From: Paraburkholderia sp. D15
GTDB taxonomy: Bacteria > Pseudomonadota > Gammaproteobacteria > Burkholderiales > Burkholderiaceae
Direction of reading: 5' to 3'
DNA length: 64,000 bases
Assembly: GCF_029910215.1 (NCBI RefSeq)
Contig: NZ_CP110395.1
Coordinates: 4,402,001-4,466,000 of the forward strand
Position numbers and translations under genes: made by a program. Shown one piece after another: positions 36,353 through 44,989 of the stretch (its first letter is position 1; every line of letters starts with the position of its first letter). Below the pieces are notes generated by a model that searched no databases, was not told where the DNA came from, and was given only the letters and a program-made list of their open reading frames with translations.

Positions 36353-36863
36353 CGGTCAAGACGACTAATTAATGAGCAATCAGGCGCAAGGGTAAGGGTT
36401 GGTAAGGGCTTTCGTCGGCCATACTTCAGCCGCTGCCGGCCGCTGCGCCATGCTGGCCGGGCATCCGTCGCGCATCGGGGAAAACCCGTGTTGGCAAGCT
36501 TCCGCCAGCGACGCAATCGGCTCGTATCATACCGGCAGGTAGCCCGTCGTCAAGTTGGCTAACCGACATAAGCACTTGAAAAAACAAGGCGCTTGCATCT
36601 CAGGCCACGTCCCCCGCATGAGCTTTCATTTATGTGACGGTCATGAACGGGCTTTAGAGTATTCGCACGGGGCCGTTTCTTTTGTGACAAATCCGACATG
36701 AAAAACTGTTACTGTTCATTTTTTTCGGACATAGGGCGGTCGACGACCCGAGCGATGACTGCTCGCAAGGCGGCCAGGCAGACCGATAGGGCCCCGGCCT
36801 GTTCCCATGTCCGCAAAGCATGACCGTCGGCAGCACCGGCTGCCGGCATCGATACCACATTCC
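36353..36863. other. Divergent promoter region before the type II secretion locus
   Basis: About 510 bases between the lytic transglycosylase and gspD. A TTGTGA box near 36681 in an AT-rich patch (36670-36725) could be part of the gsp promoter, but no full -35/-10 pair with normal spacing was found. No other structure recognised. Confidence 0.4.
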
Positions 36864-39326
36864 ATGAGAAGAAATCGTATGGCTTTGCGTCGCGTCGCAA
36901 CGGCGCTGCTGGTGGCTGGCTTGATCACCGCGCAGACAGCACAGGCACAGGTGACACTGAACTTCGTGAACGCTGACATCGACCAGGTGGCCAAGGCGAT
37001 CGGCGCGGCAACCGGCAAAACGATCATCGTCGACCCGCGTGTCAAAGGGCAGTTGAACCTCGTGTCCGAAAACGCAGTGCCTGAGGATCAGGCGCTGAAG
37101 ACCCTGCAATCCGCTTTGCGCATGCAGGGTTTCGCGCTGGTTCAGGACCACGGCGTATTGAAGGTCGTGCCCGAGGCCGACGCCAAGCTGCAAGGCGTGC
37201 CGACCTACGTCGGCAATGCGCCGGTCGCACGGGGCGACCAGGTGGTCACGCAGGTGTTCGTGCTCAAGAACGAGTCGGCCAACAATCTGTTGCCGGTGCT
37301 GCGTCCGCTGATCTCGCCGAACAACACCGTGGCGGCCTACCCGTCCAACAATACGATCGTCGTCACCGACTACGCCGACAACGTGCGGCGCATCGCGCAG
37401 ATCATCGCGGGCGTGGATACGGCGGCGGGCCAGTCGGTGTCGGTCGTGCAGTTGAAGAATGCGAATGCGATCGACATCGCGCAGCAGATGAGCAAGATGC
37501 TCGACCCGGGCTCGATCGGCAGCACCGACGCGACGCTGAAGGTCCAGGTCACGGCCGATCCGCGCACCAACTCGCTCTTGATCCGCGCATCGAATGGCGC
37601 ACGTCTGGCCGCCGCGAAGACGCTCGCGAAAGAGCTCGACGCGCCGACCACGATGCCCGGCAACATCCACGTCGTGCCGCTGCGCAATGCGGACGCGACC
37701 AAACTCGCGAAGACGCTGCGCGGCATGCTCGGCAAGGGCGATACCGGCTCGTCGGCGAGTTCGAACGACGCCAACTCGTTCAATCAGAACGGCAATAGCG
37801 GCGGTGGCGGCTTCGGCAGCAATTCGACCGGCAACTCCGGCACACCGCCGCTGCCGTCGGGCGGATTGGGCGGCGGCGGCTCGCTGGGCTCGTCCTCACT
37901 GGGTAGCGGCTCGGGTGGTTCGGGCGGTTACGGTGCCGGCGGCAACGGCAATTCCAGCGGCCTGCTCGGCGGCGACAAGGACAAGGACGACAACCAGCCG
38001 GGCGGCATGATCCAGGCTGATTCGGCCTCGAACTCGCTGATCATCACTGCGTCCGAACCGGTGTACCGCAATCTGCGCGCCGTGATCGACCAGCTCGACG
38101 CGCGCCGCGCCCAGGTTTATATCGAGGCGCTGATCGTCGAACTGAACTCGACCACCAACGCCAACCTCGGCATTCAGTGGCAGGTCGCGAACAGCTCGAT
38201 CTATGCCGGCACGAACCTGACGACCGGCGGCGCCGGCAACAGCATCGTCAACCTGACGGGCGCGGCCGCGCTGGCCGCGGCAACCGGCGGGGCCGGCGCC
38301 GCCGGCCTGGCGAGCGCGCTCGGCAACAGTTCGACGGGTCTGCAGCAAGGTCTCAACGTCGGCTGGATCCGCAATATCTTCGGCGTGCAGGGTCTGGGCG
38401 CGCTGCTGCAGGCGCTGTCGCAAACGGCCGACGCCAACGTGCTGTCCACGCCTAACCTGATTACGCTCGACAACGAGGAAGCGAAGATCGTCGTCGGTAC
38501 GAACGTGCCGATCCAGACGGGCTCGTATTCGAACCTGACGAGCTCGACCGCGAGTTCGGCGTTCAACACCTACGATCGCGTCGACGTCGGCCTGACGCTG
38601 CACATCAAACCGCAGATCACCGAAGGCGGCATTCTCAAGCTGCAGCTCTACACCGAAGATTCGGCGATCGTGAACGGCACGACCAACGTCACGACCAATC
38701 CGTCGGGTCCGGAATTCACCAAGCGTTCGATCCAGTCGACGGTGCTGGCCGACAACGGCGAAATCATCGTGCTTGGCGGCTTGATGCAGGACAACTACCA
38801 GGTCAGCAACAGCAAGGTGCCGCTGCTTGGCGACATCCCGTGGCTCGGGCAGTTGTTCCGTTCGGAACAGAAGACACGCCAGAAGACCAACCTGATGGTG
38901 TTCCTGCGCCCGGTGATCATCGGTGATCGCGCGACTGCGCAAGCCGTGACGGAGAACCGTTACGACTACATTCAGGGCGTCCAGGGCGCGTACAAGCAGG
39001 ACAACCGGATCATCAAGGACAACGACGACCCGGTCGTGCCGCCGATGCCGCTTGGTCCGAGCCAGGGCGTTGCGCCGGCCGCGAATCTGTTCGATCTCGA
39101 CCAGATGCGCCGTCAGCAGATGACGCGTCCGCCGGTCGTCCTACCTGCGCCCTTCAATGGTGGCGCGGTGCAGACGAATCCGGTGCCGGCTAACAATGGC
39201 GCGGTGCAGACCAACCCGGTGCCGATGAACAGCGGCGCGGTGCAAAGCAATCCGGTGCCGTCGAATAACGGCCCGCTGCTCAGCAGCCCGACGCCGTCCA
39301 CCGCGGCGCCCGGAGTGAAGCCGTGA
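36864..39326 (+). CDS. gspD: Type II secretion outer membrane secretin GspD
   Basis: About 820 residues. Signal peptide MRRNRMALRRVATALLVAGL ends at AQAQ. The N0 domain follows (VTLNFVNADIDQVAKAIGAATGKTIIVDP), then N1-N3 with a long Gly/Ser/Asn linker inside N3 (about residues 310-380), and the secretin core (VGTNVPIQTGSYS; DRVDVGLTLHIKPQI; QSTVLADNGEIIVLGGLMQD; VPLLGDIPWLGQLFRS). The C-terminus has three 12-residue repeats. The frame opens at 36807; start 36864 or 36879 fits the signal peptide. It forms the exit pore and overlaps gspE by 4 bases. Confidence 0.95.
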   Translation: MRRNRMALRRVATALLVAGLITAQTAQAQVTLNFVNADIDQVAKAIGAATGKTIIVDPRVKGQLNLVSENAVPEDQALKTLQSALRMQGFALVQDHGVLKVVPEADAKLQGVPTYVGNAPVARGDQVVTQVFVLKNESANNLLPVLRPLISPNNTVAAYPSNNTIVVTDYADNVRRIAQIIAGVDTAAGQSVSVVQLKNANAIDIAQQMSKMLDPGSIGSTDATLKVQVTADPRTNSLLIRASNGARLAAAKTLAKELDAPTTMPGNIHVVPLRNADATKLAKTLRGMLGKGDTGSSASSNDANSFNQNGNSGGGGFGSNSTGNSGTPPLPSGGLGGGGSLGSSSLGSGSGGSGGYGAGGNGNSSGLLGGDKDKDDNQPGGMIQADSASNSLIITASEPVYRNLRAVIDQLDARRAQVYIEALIVELNSTTNANLGIQWQVANSSIYAGTNLTTGGAGNSIVNLTGAAALAAATGGAGAAGLASALGNSSTGLQQGLNVGWIRNIFGVQGLGALLQALSQTADANVLSTPNLITLDNEEAKIVVGTNVPIQTGSYSNLTSSTASSAFNTYDRVDVGLTLHIKPQITEGGILKLQLYTEDSAIVNGTTNVTTNPSGPEFTKRSIQSTVLADNGEIIVLGGLMQDNYQVSNSKVPLLGDIPWLGQLFRSEQKTRQKTNLMVFLRPVIIGDRATAQAVTENRYDYIQGVQGAYKQDNRIIKDNDDPVVPPMPLGPSQGVAPAANLFDLDQMRRQQMTRPPVVLPAPFNGGAVQTNPVPANNGAVQTNPVPMNSGAVQSNPVPSNNGPLLSSPTPSTAAPGVKP
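39156..39272 (+). repeat. 36-bp tandem repeats in the 3' end of gspD
   Basis: Three in-frame 36-base units (from 39156, 39192 and 39228) plus a partial fourth encode variants of NNGAVQTNPVPM in the disordered C-terminus of GspD. Copy number could vary between strains without loss of frame. Confidence 0.75.
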
Positions 39327-40876
39327 GCACGCCGTCCACGCCGCCGTCAGCTTCCGCGTCGCCGGCTGCGGCGCGTGCCGCAGCGTCGAGCCAGGCGCTG
39401 GCTGGCGCCGAACATGTCGAACGTGGCGCGCCCTCGCCGCTCGCCGCGCGTCTCGTGCCGTACGGCTTCGCGCGCAGCGGCCAGATTCTGGTCGCGCATC
39501 AGCATCCCGATAGCCTCGAAGTCTGGATCAGCGAACGCACCAGCGAAGCCGCGCTCGCCGAAGTGACGCGCAACTTCGGCGTGGTGTCGGTTGTGCGTCT
39601 GTCCGCCGACGAACTCGCGCAGGCGATCAACCAGGCGTACGCGCGCCAGGACGGCAGCGCCGCGCAGGTGGTCGGTGAGGTGGAAGGCGAAGTCGATCTG
39701 TCGCGCTTGATGCAGGACATTCCCGAAGTGGAAGACCTGCTGGAATCGGAAGACGACGCGCCGATCATTCGCATGATCAATGCGCTGCTCACGCAAGCAG
39801 CGCGCGAACAGGCGTCGGATATTCACATCGAGCCGTTCGAGAATGCGTCCGTGGTGCGTTTTCGCGTCGACGGTACGTTGCGCGACGTCGTGCGGCCGAA
39901 GAAAGCGCTGCACGGCGCGCTGATCTCGCGGATCAAGATCATGGCGCAGCTCGACATCGCCGAAAAGCGTCTGCCGCAGGACGGGCGGATCACGCTGCGC
40001 GTCGGCGGCCGTCCGGTGGATGTGCGGGTGTCGACGCTGCCGACCGGGCACGGCGAGCGCGCGGTGCTGCGTCTGCTGGAAAAAGACGCGTCGCGCCTGA
40101 ATCTCGAAGCGCTCGGCATGGCTTCCGACACGCTGGTCAAGTTCGACAAGTTGATCGGCAAGCCGCACGGCATCGTGTTGGTGACGGGCCCGACCGGTTC
40201 GGGCAAGACCACCACGCTGTACGCGGCGATGTCGCGGCTCGAAACGGCGACCACCAACATCATGACGGTGGAAGACCCGATCGAATACGACCTGTCCGGC
40301 ATTGGCCAGACCCAGGTCAACGAGCGGATCGGCATGACCTTCGCGCGCGCGTTGCGCTCCATTCTTCGGCAGGACCCGGACGTCATCATGATCGGTGAAA
40401 TCCGCGACCTCGAAACCGCGCAGATCGCGGTGCAGGCATCGCTGACGGGCCACCTGGTGCTCGCGACGCTGCACACGAACGACGCGGCGTCCGCCGTCAC
40501 GCGTTTGACCGACATGGGCGTCGAGCCGTATCTGCTGGCCTCGTCGCTGCTCGGCGTGCTCGCGCAGCGGCTGGTGCGGCGCCTATGCCCGGTGTGCCGC
40601 GAAGAGCGTACCGAGGAAGACGGCCGCGTGCGCTGGCATCCGGTGGGTTGCGACAAATGCGGCCAGTCCGGTTATGCGGGACGGCGCGGCGTGTACGAAC
40701 TGCTGCTGATCGACGACGAGATCCGCTCGCTGGTTCACCGTAACGCCGCCGATGCGGAAATTCTCGCGACAGGCCGCGCGCAAGGTATGCGCACGCTGCG
40801 CGAAGACGCGGACCGTTGGCTCGAATCGGGGCTGACATCGCTTGAAGAAGTGATCCGCGTCACGGGCGGAGCATAA
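39323..40876 (+). CDS. gspE: Type II secretion ATPase GspE
   Basis: 517 residues starting at GTG inside the gspD stop (GTGA overlap). Cytoplasmic motor for pseudopilus assembly. N-terminal N1E region, then IRMINALLTQAAREQASDIHIEPFE, Walker A GPTGSGKTTTLY, Asp box, Walker B DPDVIMIGEIRD, His box TGHLVLATLHTNDA, and a zinc tetracysteine (CPVC and CDKC). All catalytic motifs are present. Confidence 0.96.
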   Translation: MSTPSTPPSASASPAAARAAASSQALAGAEHVERGAPSPLAARLVPYGFARSGQILVAHQHPDSLEVWISERTSEAALAEVTRNFGVVSVVRLSADELAQAINQAYARQDGSAAQVVGEVEGEVDLSRLMQDIPEVEDLLESEDDAPIIRMINALLTQAAREQASDIHIEPFENASVVRFRVDGTLRDVVRPKKALHGALISRIKIMAQLDIAEKRLPQDGRITLRVGGRPVDVRVSTLPTGHGERAVLRLLEKDASRLNLEALGMASDTLVKFDKLIGKPHGIVLVTGPTGSGKTTTLYAAMSRLETATTNIMTVEDPIEYDLSGIGQTQVNERIGMTFARALRSILRQDPDVIMIGEIRDLETAQIAVQASLTGHLVLATLHTNDAASAVTRLTDMGVEPYLLASSLLGVLAQRLVRRLCPVCREERTEEDGRVRWHPVGCDKCGQSGYAGRRGVYELLLIDDEIRSLVHRNAADAEILATGRAQGMRTLREDADRWLESGLTSLEEVIRVTGGA

Positions 40877-40880
40877 GCGC

Positions 40881-42098
40881 ATGCCGGCATTTCGTTTCGA
40901 AGCGATCGACGCGGCAGGTAAAGCGCAAAAAGGCGTGCTCGACGCGGACAGCGCACGCGGCGCGCGGACCAATCTGCGCTCGCAGGGTTTGACGCCGCTG
41001 ATCGTCGAACCGGCGGCGACGCGCACGCGTGGCGAGCGCAGTCAGCGTCTGTCGCTTGGGCGTCGTCTGTCGCAGCGCGAGCAGGCGATTCTCACGCGCC
41101 AGCTCGCCAGTCTGCTGATTGCCGGCCTGCCGCTCGACGAAGCGCTCGCCGTGCTGACCGAGCAATCGGAGCGCGACTACATTCGCGAGCTGATGGCGTC
41201 GATCCGCGCGGAAGTGCTCGGCGGCCATTCGCTCGCCAATGCGTTGACGCAGCATCCGAAAGACTTTCCCGAGATCTATCGCGCGCTGGTCGCGGCGGGT
41301 GAACATACCGGCAAGCTTGGCCTCGTGCTGTCGCGGCTTGCGGACTACATCGAGCAGCGCAACGCGTTGAAGCAGAAGATCGTGCTCGCGTTCACGTACC
41401 CGACCATCGTCACGATCATCGCGTTCGGCATCGTCACGTTTCTGTTGAGCTATGTGGTGCCGCAGGTGGTCAACGTGTTCGCCAGCACCAAGCAGCAACT
41501 GCCCTTCCTCACCATCATGATGATGGCGCTGTCCGGCTTCGTGCGGAGCTGGTGGTGGGCGGTGCTGATCGCTGTCGTCGTGATCGCGTACCTGGTGCGC
41601 TCGGTATTGAAACAGGCCGGCCCGCGACTCACGTTCGACCGCTGGCTACTCACCGCGCCGTTGCTCGGCAAACTCGTGCGCGGCTATAACACCGTGCGCT
41701 TCGCCAGCACGCTCGGCATTCTGACCGCGGCGGGCGTGCCGATTCTGCGCGCGCTGCAGGCGGCTGCCGAGACGCTCAGCAACAACGCGATGCGCGAGAA
41801 CATCGATGATGCGATCGTGCGCGTGCGCGAAGGCACGTCGCTGTCGCGCGCGCTCGGCAATACGAAGACATTTCCGCCGGTGCTGGTGCATCTGATCCGC
41901 TCGGGCGAAGCGACCGGCGACGTGACGACCATGCTCGACCGCGCGGCCGATGGCGAAGCGCGCGAACTCGAACGTCGCACGATGTTCCTGACGAGCCTGC
42001 TCGAACCGTTGCTGATTCTGGCGATGGGGGGCGTGGTGCTGGTGATCGTGCTGGCGGTGATGCTGCCGATCATCGAGTTGAACAACCTGGTGCAGTGA
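40881..42098 (+). CDS. gspF: Type II secretion inner membrane platform protein GspF
   Basis: 405 residues, the usual length. Two duplicated cytoplasmic T2SSF domains (LTRQLASLLIAGLPLDEALAVL and RFASTLGILTAAGVPILRALQ) and three membrane segments (about 170-195, 220-245 and 375-400). GGCGGAG precedes the ATG, 4 bases past gspE. Forms the platform between GspE and the pseudopilins. Confidence 0.95.
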   Translation: MPAFRFEAIDAAGKAQKGVLDADSARGARTNLRSQGLTPLIVEPAATRTRGERSQRLSLGRRLSQREQAILTRQLASLLIAGLPLDEALAVLTEQSERDYIRELMASIRAEVLGGHSLANALTQHPKDFPEIYRALVAAGEHTGKLGLVLSRLADYIEQRNALKQKIVLAFTYPTIVTIIAFGIVTFLLSYVVPQVVNVFASTKQQLPFLTIMMMALSGFVRSWWWAVLIAVVVIAYLVRSVLKQAGPRLTFDRWLLTAPLLGKLVRGYNTVRFASTLGILTAAGVPILRALQAAAETLSNNAMRENIDDAIVRVREGTSLSRALGNTKTFPPVLVHLIRSGEATGDVTTMLDRAADGEARELERRTMFLTSLLEPLLILAMGGVVLVIVLAVMLPIIELNNLVQ

Positions 42099-42150
42099 TC
42101 GCGCGAATCGCGCGAATCAAATGAATCGCGCGGTGATGAGAAGCACCGCC

Positions 42151-42173
42151 GCGGCCACCGTTGCAGTGGCCGC
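42151..42173. terminator. GC-rich hairpin between convergent gspF and gspC
   Basis: Arms GCGGCCAC (42151-42158) and GTGGCCGC (42166-42173) around a 7-base loop, no T-run. Possibly a weak bidirectional end for the convergent transcripts. If it worked fully on the plus strand, gspG-N would need their own promoter. Confidence 0.35.
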
Positions 42174-42214
42174 GTAATCAGCTGAAGCCGGGACGCAAAG
42201 CGATGCGCCTTGCT

Positions 42215-42628
42215 TCAGCGCACGTAGATCGTGGGACCGGCGGGGTTGGCGGGCAGAAATACTTCGGAATGCGCGCCATTGCGATTGATGATGATCGAGC
42301 GGGCGCGGACTTCGCCGAGCGTGGCGCCTTGCATCAGCGCGCTGCCGAGCGATACCGCATGCGGCGGTTCGCCGCCGACGCTGACGATGGCCGCAGCGCC
42401 TTCCCGCAAAGCGAGGATGCCGAACAGATGCACGTCCTGGTTGACGTTGCGCGTGAGCTGGCCGCCGAACAGCGTGGCAGCCTGGTCGGTAGACACCGGC
42501 GCACGCGCGGCGGCGGCGGCCAACGGCGCGCCGGACATCGTGCTGAGCGTGATGACCCAGTAGGTCAGCGTCGCGCAAAACACGGCGAACAGCGCGAGCG
42601 ACAGAAGGCGGATTTGGATGGCGTTCAT
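42215..42628 (-). CDS. gspC: Short type II secretion protein GspC, reversed within the gsp locus
   Basis: 137 residues from MNAIQIRLLSLALFAVFCATLTYWVITL (one membrane anchor). A homology-region domain follows (DVHLFGILALREGAAAIVSVGGEPPHAVSLGSALMQGATLGEVRARSIII). It lacks the PDZ or coiled-coil C-terminus of enterobacterial GspC, as does the short form in Burkholderia. It links secretin and inner membrane complex. It is encoded on the minus strand between gspF and gspG; the 225-base gap to gspG may hold divergent promoters. Confidence 0.82.
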   Translation of the reverse strand: MNAIQIRLLSLALFAVFCATLTYWVITLSTMSGAPLAAAAARAPVSTDQAATLFGGQLTRNVNQDVHLFGILALREGAAAIVSVGGEPPHAVSLGSALMQGATLGEVRARSIIINRNGAHSEVFLPANPAGPTIYVR

Positions 42629-42853
42629 GCGTACATTGTACGGACTATTGTGAAAATTGCGTTGAGGGAAAGTGCCTGTTCCTGGCGCTTTGCGCGAGGT
42701 GGGCGAAAAGTTGAAGTAGTGCGCGGTTTTCTCGCAACCCTTCAACTGCGTAACATTAAAATGACCGGCCGGGCGTGTTCAATAGCAGCGTGAAGGTTGC
42801 TTCATGAATCCCGCCCTGTCGAAAAAATTCCACCTGATAAGAGGTAGCAAGCT

Positions 42854-43318
42854 ATGCAACTGTCGACCACTCGCCGCACCGAAATCGCGGGTCAGCGCAG
42901 CCGTCGTCAACGTGGTTTCACGCTGATCGAAATCATGGTCGTGATCGCGATTCTCGGCATTCTCGCCGCGCTGATCGTGCCGAAGATCATGAGCCGTCCG
43001 GACGAAGCGCGGCGCGTCGCCGCCAAGCAGGACATCGGCACGATGATGCAGGCGTTGAAGCTCTATCGCCTCGACAACGGCCGCTATCCGACCCAGGAGC
43101 AGGGCCTGCGTGCGTTGATCGAAAAACCGAGCACGGACCCGGTGCCGAACAACTGGAAGGACGGCGGCTATCTCGAGCGTCTGCCGAACGATCCGTGGGG
43201 CAATTCGTACCAGTATCTGAATCCGGGCGTGCACGGCGAGATCGACGTGTTCAGTTACGGCGCCGACGGCAAACCGGGCGGTGAAGGCAACGACGCCGAT
43301 ATCGGTTCGTGGCAGTAA
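42854..43318 (+). CDS. gspG: Type II secretion major pseudopilin GspG
   Basis: 154 residues. Prepilin leader ends at RQRG, followed by [25 protein letters not shown] (Glu5 present). The calcium-binding and C-terminal landmarks [29 protein letters not shown] and [23 protein letters not shown] are complete. Main subunit of the pseudopilus. It starts the gspG-N run. Confidence 0.96.
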   Translation: MQLSTTRRTEIAGQRSRRQRGFTLIEIMVVIAILGILAALIVPKIMSRPDEARRVAAKQDIGTMMQALKLYRLDNGRYPTQEQGLRALIEKPSTDPVPNNWKDGGYLERLPNDPWGNSYQYLNPGVHGEIDVFSYGADGKPGGEGNDADIGSWQ

Positions 43319-43342
43319 TCCATTCGTCCCGAGAAGGTTTTC

Positions 43343-43900
43343 ATGCAAGTCGGATCGTCCTGCACTGTCGTTCGTTCGGATCGATCCGGTCATGATCGCG
43401 CGCGCGTGACGCTGGGTGTTCGCGGTGTCCGCCGTGTTCGCATGCAGCGTCGCACGGCGGGTTTCACGCTGCTGGAGATGCTGGTGGTGCTCGTGATTGC
43501 GGGCTTGCTGGTGTCGTTGACCGCGTTGACGATGAACCGCAATCCGCGCACGGATCTGAACGAGGAAGCGCAGCGTCTCGCGTTGCTGTTCGAATCGGCG
43601 GGTGACGAAGCGCAGGTGCGCGCGCGGCCGATTGCGTGGCAGCCGGTGGACGGCGGTTTTCGTTTCGATCTGCGCACGGAGGATGGCTGGCGTCCGCTGC
43701 GTGACGATCTGCTGGGACCGCGTCGCTGGGAAGGCGGGGTGACGGGCGTGACGATCAACTATCCGGGTTCGGATACGCAGGCGAATCGCATGGTGTTCGG
43801 CACCGAGGCGATCGACACGCCGGTGCAGATCACGCTGTTTTCGGCGGTGGGACGCGCGACGATCGTCGGCACCGGCAACGGCCGCTATGAGGTGCACTGA
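43343..43900 (+). CDS. gspH: Type II secretion minor pseudopilin GspH
   Basis: 185 residues, cleavage expected after Gly40 in RRTAG, then FTLLEMLVVLVIAGLLVSLTALTM. A 40-residue leader is long. The first ATG has a good GAGAAGG, while the ATG at 43442 would give a normal 7-residue leader but has no ribosome site. Which one is used is unsettled. A GspH-type C-terminal region follows (FRFDLRTEDGWRPLRDD; QITLFSAVGRATIVGTGNGRYEV). Confidence 0.88.
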   Translation: MQVGSSCTVVRSDRSGHDRARVTLGVRGVRRVRMQRRTAGFTLLEMLVVLVIAGLLVSLTALTMNRNPRTDLNEEAQRLALLFESAGDEAQVRARPIAWQPVDGGFRFDLRTEDGWRPLRDDLLGPRRWEGGVTGVTINYPGSDTQANRMVFGTEAIDTPVQITLFSAVGRATIVGTGNGRYEVH

Positions 43901-43922
43901 GATGCGTCGTTGCAGGAACGGG

Positions 43923-44336
43923 ATGATCGACAAAAAAGGCGGCAACGTCACGAACGGCCGCCGCGCGCAGCGCGCTTTCACGATGATCGAGGTGCTGGTG
44001 GCGCTGGCGATCATCGCGATTGCGTTGGCTGCGTCGTTGCGCGCGGTGGGCAGCCTTGCGAGTGGCGAGGCCGATTTGCACCGGCGTTTGCTGGCGGGCT
44101 GGAGTGCGGACAACACGCTGGCGCAATTGCATTTGACGCATGCGTGGCCGAATGTCGGCTCGACGAGTTTCGATTGTTCGCAGGGCAATTTGCAGTTGAT
44201 GTGTACCGAGCAGGTGACGGCGACGCCGAATCCGGTGTTTCGTCGGGTGGAAGTGATGGTGACGACGCCGGGCGGCGCCGGCAATCTGGCGCAGATGGTG
44301 ACGGTGGTCGCGAATGAAACGAACCGTTCGCTCTGA
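43923..44336 (+). CDS. gspI: Type II secretion minor pseudopilin GspI
   Basis: 137 residues from MIDKKGGN, chosen because AGGAACGGG precedes it; upstream ATGs at 43902 and 43887 are possible. The prepilin segment FTMIEVLVALAIIAIALAASLRAV is clear, but the residue before the cleavage site is Ala (QRA before FTMIE; codon GCT) instead of the usual Gly. The C-terminal half carries GspI features (WSADNTLAQLHL; two Cys in FDCSQGNLQLMC). It overlaps gspJ by 23 bases. Confidence 0.87.
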   Translation: MIDKKGGNVTNGRRAQRAFTMIEVLVALAIIAIALAASLRAVGSLASGEADLHRRLLAGWSADNTLAQLHLTHAWPNVGSTSFDCSQGNLQLMCTEQVTATPNPVFRRVEVMVTTPGGAGNLAQMVTVVANETNRSL

Positions 44337-44988
44337 GCGCCGCCGGGATGGCGCGCGTGGTTTCACGCTGATCGAACTGCTGGTCGCGATTGCGATTCTG
44401 GCGGTGATTGCCGTGTTGTCGTGGCGGGGGCTGGACCAGATCATTCGCGGCCGGCAGACGATCACGAACGCGATGGAGGACGAGCGCGTATTTGCGCAGT
44501 TGTTCGACCAGATGCGGATCGATGTGCGGCAGGCCGCGACCGATGACGAAGCGGGTCAAGCCGCGGTGTCGGTATCGGGGAGCGTGTTGCAGGTCGTGAG
44601 GCACATGGTGGTGCCGGGGGCTGCGCCGCGTTTGCAGGTGGTGAGGTACCGGATTTCGGGCGGGCGCGTGGTTCGATATGCGTCGCCGCCGTTGGAGAAT
44701 GTGGGGGAATTGCGGGGAGCGTTGCGCGGCAGCGAGGGAGAAGGCTGGAGTGCGGTGCCGTTGATGGGTGGGGTTGGCGCGATTACGGCGAGGCTGTATG
44801 TGCCCAAGGTCGGCTGGACCATTCAGATGAGCGATGTGCAGACGGCGATTACCGAGGCTGATAATAATCTCAAGGTGCCGCAGCTTGGCAGTGCACCGCT
44901 GCCGCGGTCTGTCACCGGGCTTGAGGTGAGTATTGGGGCTACGTCGTTGGCTAAGCCGGTGACGCGGGTTTTTCTCGTCGGAGAGTGA
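44314..44988 (+). CDS. gspJ: Type II secretion minor pseudopilin GspJ
   Basis: 224 residues; leader ends at GARG, then FTLIELLVAIAILAVIAVLSWRGLDQI. Later GspJ landmarks: LFDQMRIDVRQA, VRYRISGGRVVRYASPPLENV. With GspI and GspK it forms the pseudopilus tip. The second half is strongly enriched in G and T at silent positions, part of a composition change that peaks at the gspJ-gspK border. The last codons contain GGAGAG, the ribosome site of gspK. Confidence 0.92.
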   Translation: MKRTVRSERRRDGARGFTLIELLVAIAILAVIAVLSWRGLDQIIRGRQTITNAMEDERVFAQLFDQMRIDVRQAATDDEAGQAAVSVSGSVLQVVRHMVVPGAAPRLQVVRYRISGGRVVRYASPPLENVGELRGALRGSEGEGWSAVPLMGGVGAITARLYVPKVGWTIQMSDVQTAITEADNNLKVPQLGSAPLPRSVTGLEVSIGATSLAKPVTRVFLVGE

Positions 44989-44989
44989 A

